Positions 24,090-36,600 are shown, numbered from the stretch's first letter. The stretch is 64,000 bases of DNA from Mantis religiosa (GCA_030765055.1 CM060953.1:73507336-73571335); one strand, 5' to 3'. Numbers and translations: made by a program. The notes: generated by a model not told the origin, from the letters alone.

Positions 24090-24580
24090 TGAGCCACTGA
24101 CAGTTCCATTGGATTAGAAAAACAGGTAATTCATAAACTATAATTATAGTTATAGTACTTAAAAATATACTTTATTTGCGAAAATGCTTATTCCAATTTT
24201 TATTTTGGCATCTGCATCATTGTAAATGTTTGTAAAATATAATTTCCTTACCCTTACGTCTGCGCCAAGCAGACCTGCATGTTGTATGAGTGTGCGAGAG
24301 TAAGGGAAATATAAAAGAAGTGAGGTAACAAGCTGGCAACGCTGAGTGTGATACGAAATCTGATTAGTTGGACTCAGAAACCTTCCCATTAGAAACACAT
24401 AATAGGTGTAGCAGAATACAAAGATTCTTTTTTCTGCCATAGTATCTAGTTAGCTTCACCATACGGCTTCATTACATCAATTAAGGGAACTTGAAGGGAA
24501 ATAAGGCTTGGTACACATTTCGAGGCATCTAACAAGTGGCATACGTACGTGCACATATTTCGCTCATGTTATTCAGTTAT
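24090..24580. other. No recognisable gene
   Basis: AT-rich spacer. A 93-codon minus-strand frame near 24159-24440 has no recognised motif. Confidence 0.5.
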
Positions 24581-24597
24581 GTATATGTGTGTGTGTA

Positions 24598-24628
<31 letters not shown>

Positions 24629-24632
24629 GTGT
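24581..24632. repeat. (GT)n microsatellite
   Basis: GT repeat with ATGT and TTTG interruptions. Confidence 0.95.
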
Positions 24633-24639
24633 ACTGTGG

Positions 24640-25405
24640 TGACAAAATATCACTTGATCAAAACATTATTAAAGTCAAATTCTTCATGCATGAAATTATA
24701 TCTATTGTAAAAAATATTATTACGACACAGATTCGAAAATATACTTAAACTTGACTGTTACTGGTATGCAAAACATGTGAAGCTTGAAAAATTATGGCAA
24801 TGGAAAAAAATTCGAAGGCATTATGGGATATATACTTTGCACTAAAAATCGTATACTTTAAAATAATTAAATCACTTTCATTAGGTTCTCTCCATTAGAT
24901 TCTAGATTTTTGTGCACATTTAATAATAGAATATCAGTATTAAATACAACTATTCATATTTTTAAGGAGTACATCTTTCTGTATCACTTAACATTTAGCG
25001 GTAATACAAGATTGTGCAAAATTCTATCCGAACGAAGAGGATTTCACAGGCAGTTCAAGAAAAGTCAAGATATATATTTTATTTTAAATGTAAGCATCGT
25101 TATCCTGTGTTATTGTAATAATAATCACCAAAGTTATTTTTTGAGAAAATCTCCATTGTTATGATTATTTATAAGAGCTTTTTGAAAATTTTCATCTCAC
25201 ATCTTTGGAAAACCTTTAACTTAAATACGAAGCTTGGCATTTTGGTTTCTGAGCTGTACTATTAATATACACGCAAGCCTTTCTTCTAAAAGCGATTTTC
25301 TTTTTGCATTCAGATAATCCGAAAACGTGTATCTGCAAAAATACCTGGGCCCTGAACCTTTGTCTGGAATGTAGTTTTGTTCCTCAGGGTAAGGATTTTT
25401 TGTAA
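24640..25405. other. No recognisable gene
   Basis: AT-rich, no feature supported. Confidence 0.5.
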
Positions 25406-25410
25406 TTTTA

Positions 25411-25633
25411 TTTCCTCCAACGTTAAGTCATATCGGACGATGAATGGAATGGATAAGATGATGCTCAAATGAGCCCAGGGTCCATAAAGCTTAGAGTTAC
25501 CCGACATTTGTCTTTCAGGATAAGGGAAAGCCCCGGAAAAAACCTTATGCAGGTTACTCACCTTGACCGAGATTCGAACTCAGGACCTCTTGAACGAGAG
25601 GCAGACACGCTATCATCCATGCTCCGAGGCGAT
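25411..25633 (-). repeat. Family A SINE
   Basis: Reverse-oriented family A unit from the tail block (CCTCCAACGTTAAGTCATAT) to a damaged head near 25633 (GCTCCGAGGCGATC). B box GAGTTCGAATCTCGG on the minus strand. Confidence 0.88.
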
Positions 25634-25677
25634 CGGTGGGGAGTTGGAAACATTAAAATTCTTAGTAACTGCATCTA

Positions 25678-25816
25678 ATTGAGGGGTTAGACCACTTGGC
25701 CCTCACCTAGACTGTCCGGGTTACATTCCAGGCTACCGCAAAGGGGGATTTGTTGTGTACAACATGGCACTGGTTGGGTGTTGTCCGTGTACTCCGGTTT
25801 CACCAATTGCTACATG

Positions 25817-25852
<36 letters not shown>

Positions 25853-26225
25853 GTCCTCCAGCGTAAGTCATATCGGACGATGAATGAAATGGGTGTAATA
25901 CTACTCAAATGTGTCCGGAATCCATGGAGCTTAGAGTTACCAGACATTCGTATTTGAGGATAAGTGAAACCCCCGGAAAAACCTTATCCAGGTAACTCAC
26001 CCTGACAGAGATTCAAACTCGGAACCTCTTGAACGTGAGGCAGAAACGCTACCACCACGCTACCACCACGCTACCAAGGCGAGCAATTGCTCCATGATTC
26101 TTATGTTCATCATCGCAGGCGTTTGGCCGACCTATACCCTGGTATATCAGGTCAGATGTTTCGGCTCCCTCGCTCTAAGGGAACGCGGGTGACTACTAGC
26201 ACCAGCATTGGCGAGGAAGGGAGGA
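25678..26225 (+). repeat. Family B-like SINE, interrupted by a family A SINE
   Basis: The head GGGGTTAGACCACTTGGCCC and the B box GGGTTACATTCCAGG are followed by GGATTTGTTGTGTACAACATGG. The element breaks at 25816 in TTGCTACATG and resumes at 26084 with CAATTGCTCCATGATTC. Its 3' part (about 26100-26225) differs from the 21.4-kb copy, so it belongs to another subfamily. Confidence 0.7.
25804..26096 (-). mobile_element. Family A SINE with target-site duplication, nested in family B
   Basis: The insert (25817-26083) has a 29-bp T run on the plus strand, which is its poly-A tail in reverse. A full family A body follows, and then the head, which contains a duplicated ACCACGCT block. It is flanked by CAATTGCTACATG (25804-25816) and CAATTGCTCCATG (26084-26096), a 13-bp direct repeat with one mismatch. 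The duplication and long A tail show insertion by LINE-type target-primed reverse transcription. Confidence 0.92.
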
Positions 26226-26229
26226 AAAA

Positions 26230-26748
26230 ATTGCATATTATTTAGGTCTGACGTGAATCTTATTTTTCCAAACTACCTTTATACAGCTTTTACTATTCCT
26301 TCTCTTTTACTCCTCAACTAGATCTTTGAACTTAGTATGTAACTGGATTTGTATTAAGGCAAAGAAACGGACTCAATTATCAAGAGGTCGGTTTGAGCGC
26401 CTAATGACCGATTCTGTCGTCATTAGATAGTATTTCAGGCACTGTAGGAAACCAAAAGCATCTACTCCCTAGGACCGAGGAGAATATCTGTACTTGAACG
26501 TTGTATCGCGCAGCTATGTACTACATTTTCTGATGAGATGCAAGGGGAATAACACCAGCAATGTAAGCAGTGCCACTGCTGCCACAATATTGTATCGTGA
26601 AGTTACGTGTATCGTGATAGTTACAACCACTGTATTCCGGGTGTACAGGTTTATTTATTGAAAGTATGATCATAATTGTGTCGGTAATATAACGTTTTCG
26701 TGATGCTGCTTCGAGTACCATTTATTACCCTGAATAGAAAGGATATGT
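26230..26748. other. No recognisable gene
   Basis: No motif-bearing frame seen. Ends at the TA flanking the mariner. Confidence 0.5.
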
Positions 26749-26750
26749 TA

Positions 26751-27631
26751 CGAGGCGTGTCCGTTAAATAAGGTCTCCAAATTTATTTAATATAGAAAAA
26801 AATATTTATTGTCAATGATTGTTATATTGATGGAATGCAAAACTTACAGCTATTTTTCAATGTAATCACCATTGCGATCGATGTACTTCTGCATGCACTG
26901 TGACAGTTTTTGTATACCCTTGACATAGCACTCTCCCGCCAAGTTGCGCGTTTTTCAAATCATCGTCGGTATGGAAACGTGTTCCACCCAGGTGTGACTT
27001 CAACTCAGGAAACATATGATAATCACTAGGTGCTAAGTCTGGACTGTATGGGAGATGGGTGAGGATGTCCCATCCGAACTGGGCCAGGAGATCAGCCGTT
27101 GCATGTGTAGTATGTGATAATGCAAATGTTCGGTCAAAATCTTGTCAATCGTAGTCTTACTTACTTCAGGGATAAGTTCGCACAGCTCGCGAAGTCTCAC
27201 ACGCCGATCCTTAAGCATTTCTTACTCCACTTTTACAATTGTTTCGGCTGCAGCCAAAGGCCGACCAGAACGCTGTTCGTCATGGACATCTGTACGTCCG
27301 TCTTTGAACTCTCTGACCCATTTTCGCAAGTTTTTTGACGTCCATACACTGTGGCCCATAGACTTAGTATAACTGACGATGAATTTCAGTAGGGGGTGCC
27401 CTTGGCATTCAAAAAAGGGATCACGGCACGCAACTGGCCCTCGGCGGCAGAAGTGATAAGAAGCTCCATCGCAAATGGCTGCCCAGCCAAGACTAATGGC
27501 TGCAACGGGTTCGTTGTGATAGGGATTTGAAGGGATGAAACCAAGCTACATGTCAGTGTTGCCGGATCTCGCGTAATAGCGTTCCTCTTGGCTCCAGCGC
27601 TTTGGAGACCTTATGTTACGGACACGCCTCG
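26751..27631 (-). mobile_element. Internally deleted mariner (881 bp)
   Basis: TA flanks at 26749-26750 and 27632-27633. The terminal repeats are CGAGGCGTGTCCGTTAAATAAG at the left and, in reverse, CGAGGCGTGTCCGTAACATAAG at the right: 22 bp with 2 mismatches. It belongs to a different subfamily from the mariners at 7.3 and 20.3 kb. Coding runs on the minus strand. Confidence 0.92.
26870..27470 (-). pseudogene. Mariner transposase lacking its catalytic centre
   Basis: From 27470 downward the minus strand reads MELLITSAAEGQLRAVIPFL, then a frame break, and VHDEQRSGRPLAAAETIVK. It continues through MLKDRRVRLRELCELIPEVS and TTIDKILTEHLHYH, completing the two HTH motifs. The sequence then jumps directly to WDILTHLPYS-type residues and SPDLAPSDYH, the block of the third catalytic Asp, and runs to a stop near 26870. 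The region that would carry the first two catalytic Asp residues is missing. Such a protein could keep DNA binding without catalysis, but frameshifts rule out a single product from this copy. Confidence 0.8.
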
Positions 27632-27633
27632 TA

Positions 27634-30500
27634 CTACGAAGCAGGTTGTGGAACTGCTTCTGCGAGAGGAATGAAGAATAGAGCGCCATCTCACGTTGAC
27701 AAGATCATAACTAAACTCCTCAGTCAAATAGTGTAGGTAGGTTCGATCCCAAAAATCCCAAGTGAAATTTATGGTGGATGAAGTATTAAAAATATTGTGC
27801 CCTTAGGACAATTCAATTTTTCATTATCATTTCATTGTCACAGTAAACCAGTTCAACGTATCTTAGTTCATCTAAGTAAAGAGCATGGAATCAAAACAGC
27901 CCTTGAGGCTAGCTCGCCTCAGAAAGCTGCGACATCCAATTGACAAATGAGATGTCATTCGAGTTATTCTTTTTGTCCACAAAGACTTGACATTTATGAA
28001 AAAACAGCGTTGAAATTCTCCGCAAATATCTCTGAAAGATTAAACCTATCGAAATTGTTGCATGCTAGCTTTTGTTTCAAACGCAAAGAAGGTCGTTGGA
28101 TCGTCTTTGAGCTAAAAGTCCTTAGAATAGGTTCCTTTTGAAGTAAAGCGAAACCAGGTGTCCCGCATCGTAGATTAACGCTACGTGAAAGAACTTCAGG
28201 CCTGGTAGAGACCTATGACTAACATTACGCGATCTTTCATGCCTAATATAGAATTGAACGTAGAAATGGTTACAGCTTAAGATCGTCCTTAAAAGAGGTA
28301 TTTTCCAAAGATGCAGCTAAAAGTACAACATAATATTTAATGTAGTACCTATTACAATTATGAATAAAAATAATTTATTATAAAACTAATACCGAATAAC
28401 TGAATAACTTGCTTTATTCTAGCTTTAAGTATACAAATTCAAAATCTTGGTATTATCAAACCATAAGATAAATATTTGTTAGAAAATATATATCTTAAAT
28501 TTCTTCAGAAAAAGAGTCAGTATTAATTAAATTTAACATTTTCAATTTAGTTCCATTGTCACGACCTACTGTAACATGGAAGATGTTTAGTTGTTTTTAT
28601 TTTTCCCTATTTTAGGTATTTACATGTCAAAATATAAGTATGAAATGCGTTTCCTGACAAATTTCTCATGTGTTCCTCGTATTGAGGGCATTTTGTGTAA
28701 TGGTAAATCAAATCACAAAAATGTTTTAATATATAAGGAATCTGTGTCCCTTTTAAGCGCATAGTTCAAATATATCTTCGTGGCATTAATCACCTCCCAG
28801 ATATGATATTGGTTTGAATGTTCAAATGTATTATACTTATTTGAATTGCTATTAGTGGCTAATGCAATTCTTACTCATGTTCGTTCAGTTTTAGTCTCGG
28901 GTGGGAAGATCCTGACGCAGTCCCTGTCACCTAGGAACACTGAGACGACATATGACCTGATATCAGAAAGACATTGGCACAAACGAATAAATATAAATAA
29001 ATTATAGATTTATAAGTATAAATAAATGCCAGAATAGACATATGCCATAATGCTAGCATATACTCCGGAGTCCGCCACAGTGACAAGGCCACTCTGCGAA
29101 GGTCAGTGAACTGCCTTTGCAATCCCTGTAAACAAACAACCCTACTCTATTGTCTGTTTTGCCCTCAAGACATATTTGGTGCCTCCCAGTCGGAAACCAA
29201 CCCATTGTTAAAATCTCATGCGTGCTTATGACAACAGGCTATAAGATTTTGATCGACGCGCAGAGTGCGTGCATTTGCATAAATTTTTGCATGCGGATCG
29301 TTAGAGAAAGCATCTCTGACGTTAGGTCCGAAACTGGAAATTCTGAACACTGATCTCATATGGGGATAGGTAACAGCCAATGAAAATTGATATTTATTCA
29401 TGTGATTTTGCAAACTCCGAGAAATACCTAGAGTGGGGGTAACTCATTGTGATAGCGGAAAGTAAGTTTTTCTAGTAAGATCACTTCGGTCCTGAGTTCT
29501 ACGTGAGACGGACGCGTATTCGGCGTCGCCTAAGAAGTACACTTCCGCGCCATGCACAGAGACAAAGTGCAATATTTAACAATCTCTCCAATGAGAGTTA
29601 GCACAAAGAGTAATATATAGGGAAGATGATGAATATATCCAATTCGACTACGCAGTGCTACTGCCTCCGTGCTTCACATCACAATATTGACAGTGACGCT
29701 AAACACAGCAACCACACCGACGACGACTTTACGGTGGCGGGCATAGGAGCCTAACGACAACAATAAACTTCTGTTTACCAGATTCGAGGTGTCATCATTC
29801 AACCCATAACCAGTCAAGCCGCACCCACTCCTGAAGTACAGATGAGAGTTCTCATGCGGAAACTACATGTCACCTCGAACCGATTACAATCTCCCTTTCC
29901 TTGACCTCCGCACTCCACCAATCCTTAATTGTGAGGCGTTGAGCACAAGGGAGAGTTCGACTTGGTTCGCCACACCACACCACCTCACTCTTCAATATCT
30001 TCGTATCGCATTGTTGGAAGATGATGAAAATACATACGAAGTTTGGTACTTAATCAAATTTTCGTTGTTATACGTTCAGACAAACGCACATGCTTGTTTT
30101 ATTTATTATTATCATCTTCTAGTTGTTTATTTGTTATCAAGAGATAACAAAACTATACCTTCAATGGAACCTTGGAATCGAATTTTGGGAGGTATACATT
30201 CTCCTTGTTCTTCTTCTTTTTAAAGCTAATATTGCGTGAAGTAAAAGTAAACGCACATACAGATATATCGCTCATTATACCGGCTCCTTTACTAAAAGGG
30301 TGTACACTAAATAGAGCAACGATATATGGAACCTGCAGAGCTCATAATTGTGAGAGAAATAGCGGAATATATTTTTTTTTGGTTACACATGCTATGCTTA
30401 CTTTACAGAAGAATTCTAAAGCCATAGTTTGTGTTAATGCGTTGCTTTATTGGTTTTATATATCAGCAATGATATGAATACATCAAAAGAATTAATTTTA
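27634..30500. other. No recognisable gene; GC-richer patch at 29690-30000
   Basis: AT-rich for most of its length. A patch at about 29690-30000 is richer in C and A and has a promoter- or LTR-like appearance, but no matching second copy exists in the window to prove it. A 118-codon plus-strand frame at 29867-30223 starts in it and has no recognised domain. Confidence 0.4.
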
Positions 30501-30509
30501 ATGATACAA

Positions 30510-30985
30510 ATGTGGTGTGACCCCTTGGTTTGACTGCTGGCCTTTCAGCTAGGTGGCCCAGATTCTATCCCAGTTTACCAGAAGTGGGATTGGTGGAGGA
30601 CAAAATGGTATTTGTGCGGTTGTTCTACGGTTTCTTCCGCCATTCACTCTATCAACTACCCATGGGAAATCGGGTACGTCTCCGGACGGGGTTGAGGGAA
30701 ACCATATATTCCCGCGTACTAGTAAAAGTTGTGCTAGATCACCAGGCGGCCCTATCGAGTTTGATCGGTAGCCATCCCCTTTGGGGTTGGCGTGCGTAAG
30801 TGGCGTGTGCACTTCCATCCCGTCTTATGTTTTCGAACCAGATGGAGGGGGGCTTTGTTAGTCTCTAGGTCTTGCCCTATGGAAAGCCCCACGGAGACGC
30901 CGGTCGCCCTTTGGAGACAGCTCGGTAACTTCCTGGTCGCCAGGAGGGGGGGGGGGCTCGGTCTTCACTCTGTGTGGACTGCCCT
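30510..30985 (+). repeat. Family E composite repeat
   Basis: It starts with a degenerate family B-like tRNA head (CCTTGGTTTGACTGCTGGCC, then GATTCTATCCCAG and GTGGAGGACAAAATGG). It continues with GTTGGCGTGCGTAAGTGGCG, GTTAGTCTCTAGGTCTTG, GGAAAGCCCC and GACAGCTCGGTAACTTCCTGG. The second half has a counterpart at 50588-50745. A G-run of 12 lies near 30945. Several overlapping open frames here are by-products of high GC. Confidence 0.65.
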
Positions 30986-30989
30986 GGTA

Positions 30990-31525
30990 GATAACCTCGC
31001 GTGATATATTCACTCTATCAACGCCTTTTTACATTTATTGTACCGTCATTTCAAATTATCTATTTGTTCTACTTCTTCAACTTCATTCCAGGCTGGTTAC
31101 TTTGTTACTCTCTCGGAACCAAAGTTTTCCATGCGCCTAGACAGGTGTCTGACCTTGTAAAAAACGGTATTAGCGAAACAAGTGTTTCTTACAGACCACG
31201 AGATAAAATATCAGCAGGAAGTCCGACTTTGCATCGGGAGAACAGTTGGTGGTGACACCCTTGAATGAATCCCTGAGGTAGAACAAGAAGAAGAAAAAGA
31301 AGTACAAGTACAGATGTATTTTTTTATCTTGAAAAATGCAGAGCAATGCGCAGTGGTATCTAGACGAGTCCACCTCAGAACGGTTGCAACTGGAGGGGAG
31401 GGCAGGTTGCGAGCAACTAAACACGTGCAGTGCTACTCGGTAATACTACAGCTTGTTTCATAATGTGCTTGTCTCCTGGTTCCAAAAGAGCATTTATAAA
31501 TGACGCCTTCTAGCAGCACATAAGG
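30990..31525. other. No recognisable gene
   Basis: No gene or repeat family recognised. Confidence 0.5.
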
Positions 31526-31532
31526 AAATAAA

Positions 31533-32292
31533 GTGCTGCATTTAAAAACACATGAAGTAATCACCAATATCCATAGATTTATAAAAAATGAACATTGGTC
31601 TGGGTCAGCTATAAAAATCTGGGGAAGGGTATCTGAGGTAACAGTTGTGTCTGAAAGCAGTTTAGGAGAGTTATTAAGGAAAGAAAAGCCATTGGTGCTA
31701 GTGCAACAACGTCCTTCTCTATATCTAGTAAACAAAGATTAAGAACATGCACAAAATCTAATTTGGATGTTTTAATTCAGAAGTAGTTAGGCGAACTATG
31801 AATAATTTTTAAAGCACAGATAAACAAAGACCAACTTTGAAGAAAGTGCTTATGAAGCTTAAAAATTCTACTAACTTCCAAGGCAGTGTCTGAACATTAA
31901 GAAGAGTTCTTTTGAAGCTAGGATTATTTGAAAAATAAAAATAAAAGAGCACTAAGCGTGACAGACAAATTTTAATCGAACATTGCACCTTACGTGCAGA
32001 AAGGCTTAGGTATTTATGAAATATTCCGAGATATCGAAGTAAAGTTTATATGGATGAAACTTATATAAATACAGCACATACTGGACCATATGCCTGTAGT
32101 GAAATTCGTTACAGGGACTCTGCAGCGATATTCAAAGGCCGACAGTTGTTTATCATGCCTGCTGGAGTAGAACAGAGTTTTGTTCCAAATGCCTATGTAC
32201 TTTTTAAGATCCAACAAAAGCGTGGAGATTACTACTATACTAAGAATTGCAACTTAGTTTATAAGAGCTGCAAAAACTGGCTTCGAGAATGA
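31533..32292 (+). pseudogene. DDE transposase of the HTH/(Y)xDETW type, decayed
   Basis: An N-terminal HTH-like piece (31533-31690) reads LKTHEVITNIHRFIKNEH and RVSEVTVVSESSLGELLRKE. After a decayed 300 bp, a second piece (32047-32290) reads YMDETYINTAHTGPYAC with the first catalytic Asp. It goes on with FKGRQLFIMPAGVEQSFVPN and AYVLFKIQQKRGDYY. This is the same domain order as the 3.5- and 50-kb remnants but a different subfamily (DETYINTAH against DETWVNEGH). The C-terminal catalytic acidic residues are absent. It may be an old element or a deleted copy; no terminal repeats were found. Confidence 0.65.
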
Positions 32293-33420
32293 AATTTGTT
32301 TTTAGACACCTTATGCAGCGCCCTCCCCTCTCGTAATCTTACGCGTGTGACGCATTGTGGCGATAGGTGCTCTATCCCCACTACAGTTGCTACTCATCCC
32401 TACCGCGCATGATTCCTGTCAAGATAAAATAATACATATGTAGATTGAGCGAATAGATAAGTACTTCGCGCTACAATCCAAAGTTTTTGAGCAATAAAAT
32501 AGTGTAACTTATTTTGTGACTTAGCCTTGATTTCGTAGGCTGAGGTATCTTTCGTTATCAACTTTCTTGACGAGGTCAAAGATGCAGAGAGCACAATCAA
32601 GTGTCCCCACTGTTGTTTGCCTTATTACATTAACCAGTAAAACTTTGCGGGCGTCACTGTATGCATATTCCAGGACCTCCTCCATATATTCTTGGCGCAG
32701 GAACGTGTCTGTCAAAACTTCACGCACCCGTCGCGTTGCATTCTGGTCCTCACTTTCGTAATCGCATTAACCACACCACTGAGAAAGTTACTTCGCCATT
32801 ATCTAACACTCTCTGTCAAAGTGTCTGCCTCTATTTAAAGCTGGGGTTGCACAATGGGGAAAGTTTTGATATGTTTTCACAGTAAAGAATTTATAACAGT
32901 TTTATGTGAGTGCGATAAAAACTGTCCGATGATAAATGTTCCTATTATACTCTTTATTCACACCAGATTTTATACTCGAAGATAATTTTTCCAGTAGACG
33001 TTTGCTAATTGTTTGTGGTCGGCCTGCGGTTAAACTTCCTCTAAAACTTTTTAGAAAACAAAGCTTGGGTTTCACATTGAACTGTAAAAATTCAAACTTA
33101 AGTTTTTATTTATGGATGCCCTTAACTGCTCTGGTCCCGTTCCATGTTGGGTGTGAAAGACTGATTAACAGACATCGGATCCCGCACACCTTTAAAGGGA
33201 TATGAAGTTTACGAGTCTCGCAGTATATAATTGTTGACGTCAGTCCCGGGGACATCACGCAGGGATAGTCCGGTTCGTAACACGTAGCTTTTGTTTCATT
33301 ACAACTACTGCTCGCCACACAGTAGATATTCCTTTAAGGAAATGCAAGGTGTTGGACATATTGTGTTAATAGTATTACTTTAACAACAATTATTGGAGAA
33401 TTCCCCTTTTATAAAAATAA
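32293..33420. other. No recognised gene; one curious open frame
   Basis: On the minus strand 32521-32770 an open frame of about 80 codons (including TRRVREVLTDTFLRQEYMEE and ARKVLLVNVIRQTT) looks protein-like in composition, but I do not recognise it. Near 33163-33196 a segment (GATTAACAGACATCGGATCC) has a diverged inverted counterpart at about 33941-33975. Confidence 0.35.
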
Positions 33421-33429
33421 GTTTTTATT

Positions 33430-33600
33430 GGAGAATTACCCTTTTATAAAAAAGTTTTGTGTATTAAACAGCTTGAATAATGTACTTTCGAGCTCTCTAA
33501 AAGCAGTCGAGGAGGTGTCTGCAAAAATCAACAATATAGAGAATGCACCACCTACCAAAAGAACAAAACTAAACTGTCCAGTATTCAAAACAAAAATACT
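33430..33600 (+). pseudogene. Possible hAT transposase C-terminal fragment
   Basis: The frame reads YPFIKKFCVLNSLNNVLSSS, LKAVEEVSAKINNIE and TKRTKL. It resembles the region 'FIPSxIxKLExxGLxLxDSxxIVExVxxKL' near the C terminus of CGBP1-like hAT transposases. The similarity is weak and only about 50 residues long. It could be chance. Confidence 0.25.
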
Positions 33601-33639
33601 GGATTTTCAGTGCTGCGTAATATCTCGAACAAACATATG

Positions 33640-36600
33640 AAAATTATTTGTAATGCTCATATGCATCATTAACGTCATGTGACATCGAACGAACTTTCTC
33701 CTATATTTTTATATTGTTTCAGCGAGAGGCGCAGAAAATTCGCATTCGACAATGAACATGGTTAATCACTGTAATTCTCGCAATGAAAACAAGTGAAGGA
33801 TGGAATTCTGTAACGTAGGTTACACTTTGTATCCGTACCGGACTGTACTCACCCAGCGCCTCGGTGTACTTGTTCACACAGACGTTTGTTGATGTCTCGC
33901 TTGGCCTTGTATAGTACCTGTGCGCGTACACTGATTGCTAAGGTGTATGGAATCCGATGTGTGTTGATTAATTTTGCTCAGAGACCTCCTTATGGTTATG
34001 CGGTTTACATTAGTACACTTCATTTTTTGCTGAACCATACAAGAAGGATTGTAGCGGCAATGCACGGAGCATAATAAAGCTCAAACGTACGTCCGCCATT
34101 TTGCAGTAACTCCCTTACCAATAACTAGTGTCGCTACCTCCCCGATGTTACAAAACTTTGAAGCTATGTGTGGGGTCTAGCCTCAGTGGCTCGCAAGGCT
34201 TTAGGGTCTGCGTGAGTGTATATATGAAAAAGGATGACACTGGAATCCAAGTTTAAGATTTATTTAATTACTGCTACTTTTTATAACATTCACGTAAATC
34301 GCGAAGTTGCCGACCAATGTGTACTAATCGATACTAATATACAAAGTTACGCATGTGAAACGTATACGACGCCATCTCACCTAACTCACTATTTACGATG
34401 AGAAAATACAGTTCAACCATGTCTTTCTTCCTCGTCGACCAGCCGGATTGTGTGATTCCTTTCAAGAAAATATGTTACTGACACTCCAGAATTCCCCTAC
34501 CTTTGCTTCCGTTCGGCGACCAGCCAGTAAGAAGTTTCTCGCCTCTTTCACGATTGCCAACCATCTGGACCGCCCGCGAAGATGACCTTCCTATTAGTTA
34601 ACTAGTCAGCCGACATACTCTTTCACATTTAACAAATATATCAAATGTTCATATCTACCCTTTTATAATTCCTAATTTATTGAATCCATAACTTCGGTAT
34701 CACTAGGTTGAGTAACTAGAGAGACCATTCCGCTGCCACCCATTGGAAAAAGATAATTTAATTTGCTTCCAGAATTTGAATCTTGTAGCACGGAAAGTAC
34801 AGTTTCTATTACGGTTCAAAGTGTATATACATTTTTCTGACGCACCCTGTATATATTTATGTAATATATACTTATTATTAGAAGGATTACTGTAATCCCT
34901 ATAAATTTATTTTCGAGATTTCACTTACATTACTTGCTTTGAGAGTAGTGTAAGCAGCCGTGGTATACCTGTGTAATATAATTTCGTTTAACTAGAAACC
35001 AATAAGATAAATAAAATCGTAATGCGTGAAAATAGTGGCATAAAGTATGTAACCAAATTGCATGTTGTTGACCGTTCTCACTGGAAGTTCACTTCTTGTA
35101 GGTGTGAGTACGCCAACTAGCGCCAGAAAGTTTTCTATTCTTTCTTTTCTCTCTGTACGCAGAGCTTGCTACCACAATTAAACAAATGAACGTACTTTGC
35201 TCGTAGCTATGGTAACTAAGCCCTCTGTTGCTTAATTCGAAACCTTTTCCTACGCAAAACAATACTTGTATAATCTGAGTTACATTTATATTACTCTCTC
35301 TCTCTAATCTATCGTTTTTACAGCGTGTGCGAAACAAGTTTAATGTTCTATCTGCTTTGTTTTAATTCAGATAAGCTTTTCCATAAATAGTAATTACGAA
35401 TATAATCATTCACACAAAATGAGTAACGAATACTCAAATGTTTTAAAAGCTAGACGCTGTGGATTGATCTTAAAGTGTGGTGTTATTTACACGTTACTGT
35501 GGGAAATAGCAGGCTATGGAAGGACTTTAAAAGAATGATTAATTATGGAAGAATTCAGATAATTGATAACGGACGTCAAGGAAATGGCTTCCGTCACAAA
35601 AGGTTATTTATAATGGATTGTGCGTTTTAAAACAGATCTTGTGAGACTAATATACGAAGTCTCATCTATTCCCAATGTGGAAGGTGAGGCTAGATATCGG
35701 GGCGCAAAATTTTACGAAAACTCAACAATTCATCAGAGCTCCTTGTTTAGGTCTCTTGGGAATTACTTCTTGGGTTGGTAGAATTAAAGGCCTTGTGTGC
35801 AGACGTTTAGGGCACTGGGAGAACAATAGTTTTCAAAACATTTATTTTTTGTTTTTAACGTTAAAAATTATATAATTCTTCAGCTTTAAAATGATATACA
35901 TAACATTGGTTGTCAGCTGTTATTAAAGCCCTTTAATTCGTCAATTTAAAGATGGCGGCGTAATGATATGTTCACTTCCTGAGAATGGTGCATAATCTTT
36001 GATCGTGATTTCCCAAAACCTGGATTTTTCATACTTTAGGTGCATGTTTCTCAAAAACTGTAAAACATACTGACACAAAATTTATAGTGTTTTTTTTTTC
36101 ACTGTTCCTTGATTTCATTCGGCTAATATTTATACTCATGTGATTTATAAATGGATGAAAACAAATATTCAGTCCTTGAAAATATTGTCCTTTTTTTTAC
36201 TCAACTAATTAATTTTTTATGTGCATAGTATAAACTATATGTAATTTTCATTTAGCCGACATTATAAAACTGTGTCTTAGGTTATTTATAATAAAACTTG
36301 GTGCATGTACGATAGCTTTTAATTCCTACAAGTAAAGTGCACCTGAAATATAGGGTGCAATATTTTCTTCAGGACCCACGTTGTGATTTATGCCCCTTTT
36401 GCATGGACCTATATGAACGTAATTTAAATATTATACAACAGTTAAATGCACACATCCTTATACAGTAACCATACTGAATTTGAATTTCTGATCATTTTTA
36501 GTTTTCTATATATTCAAATTTTAATATTGGTAAAAATCAGCCTTATCTGGGTAAAAATAACCTTCCAGTGCCCTTAAAATTCTCTTTATTGCAGTAAACA

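Noticed and set aside
25678..26225. A single long novel repeat
   Set aside because: The matching CAATTGCTNCATG duplication shows it is one SINE inserted in another.
29690..30223. LTR plus open frame
   Set aside because: Composition is suggestive but there is no terminal repeat pair, primer-binding site or recognised protein.
34830..34860. Second element with a CAGGGTG-type terminus
   Set aside because: CGCACCCTGTATATA resembles a Tc1/mariner end, but no inverted partner lies within 2 kb on either side.
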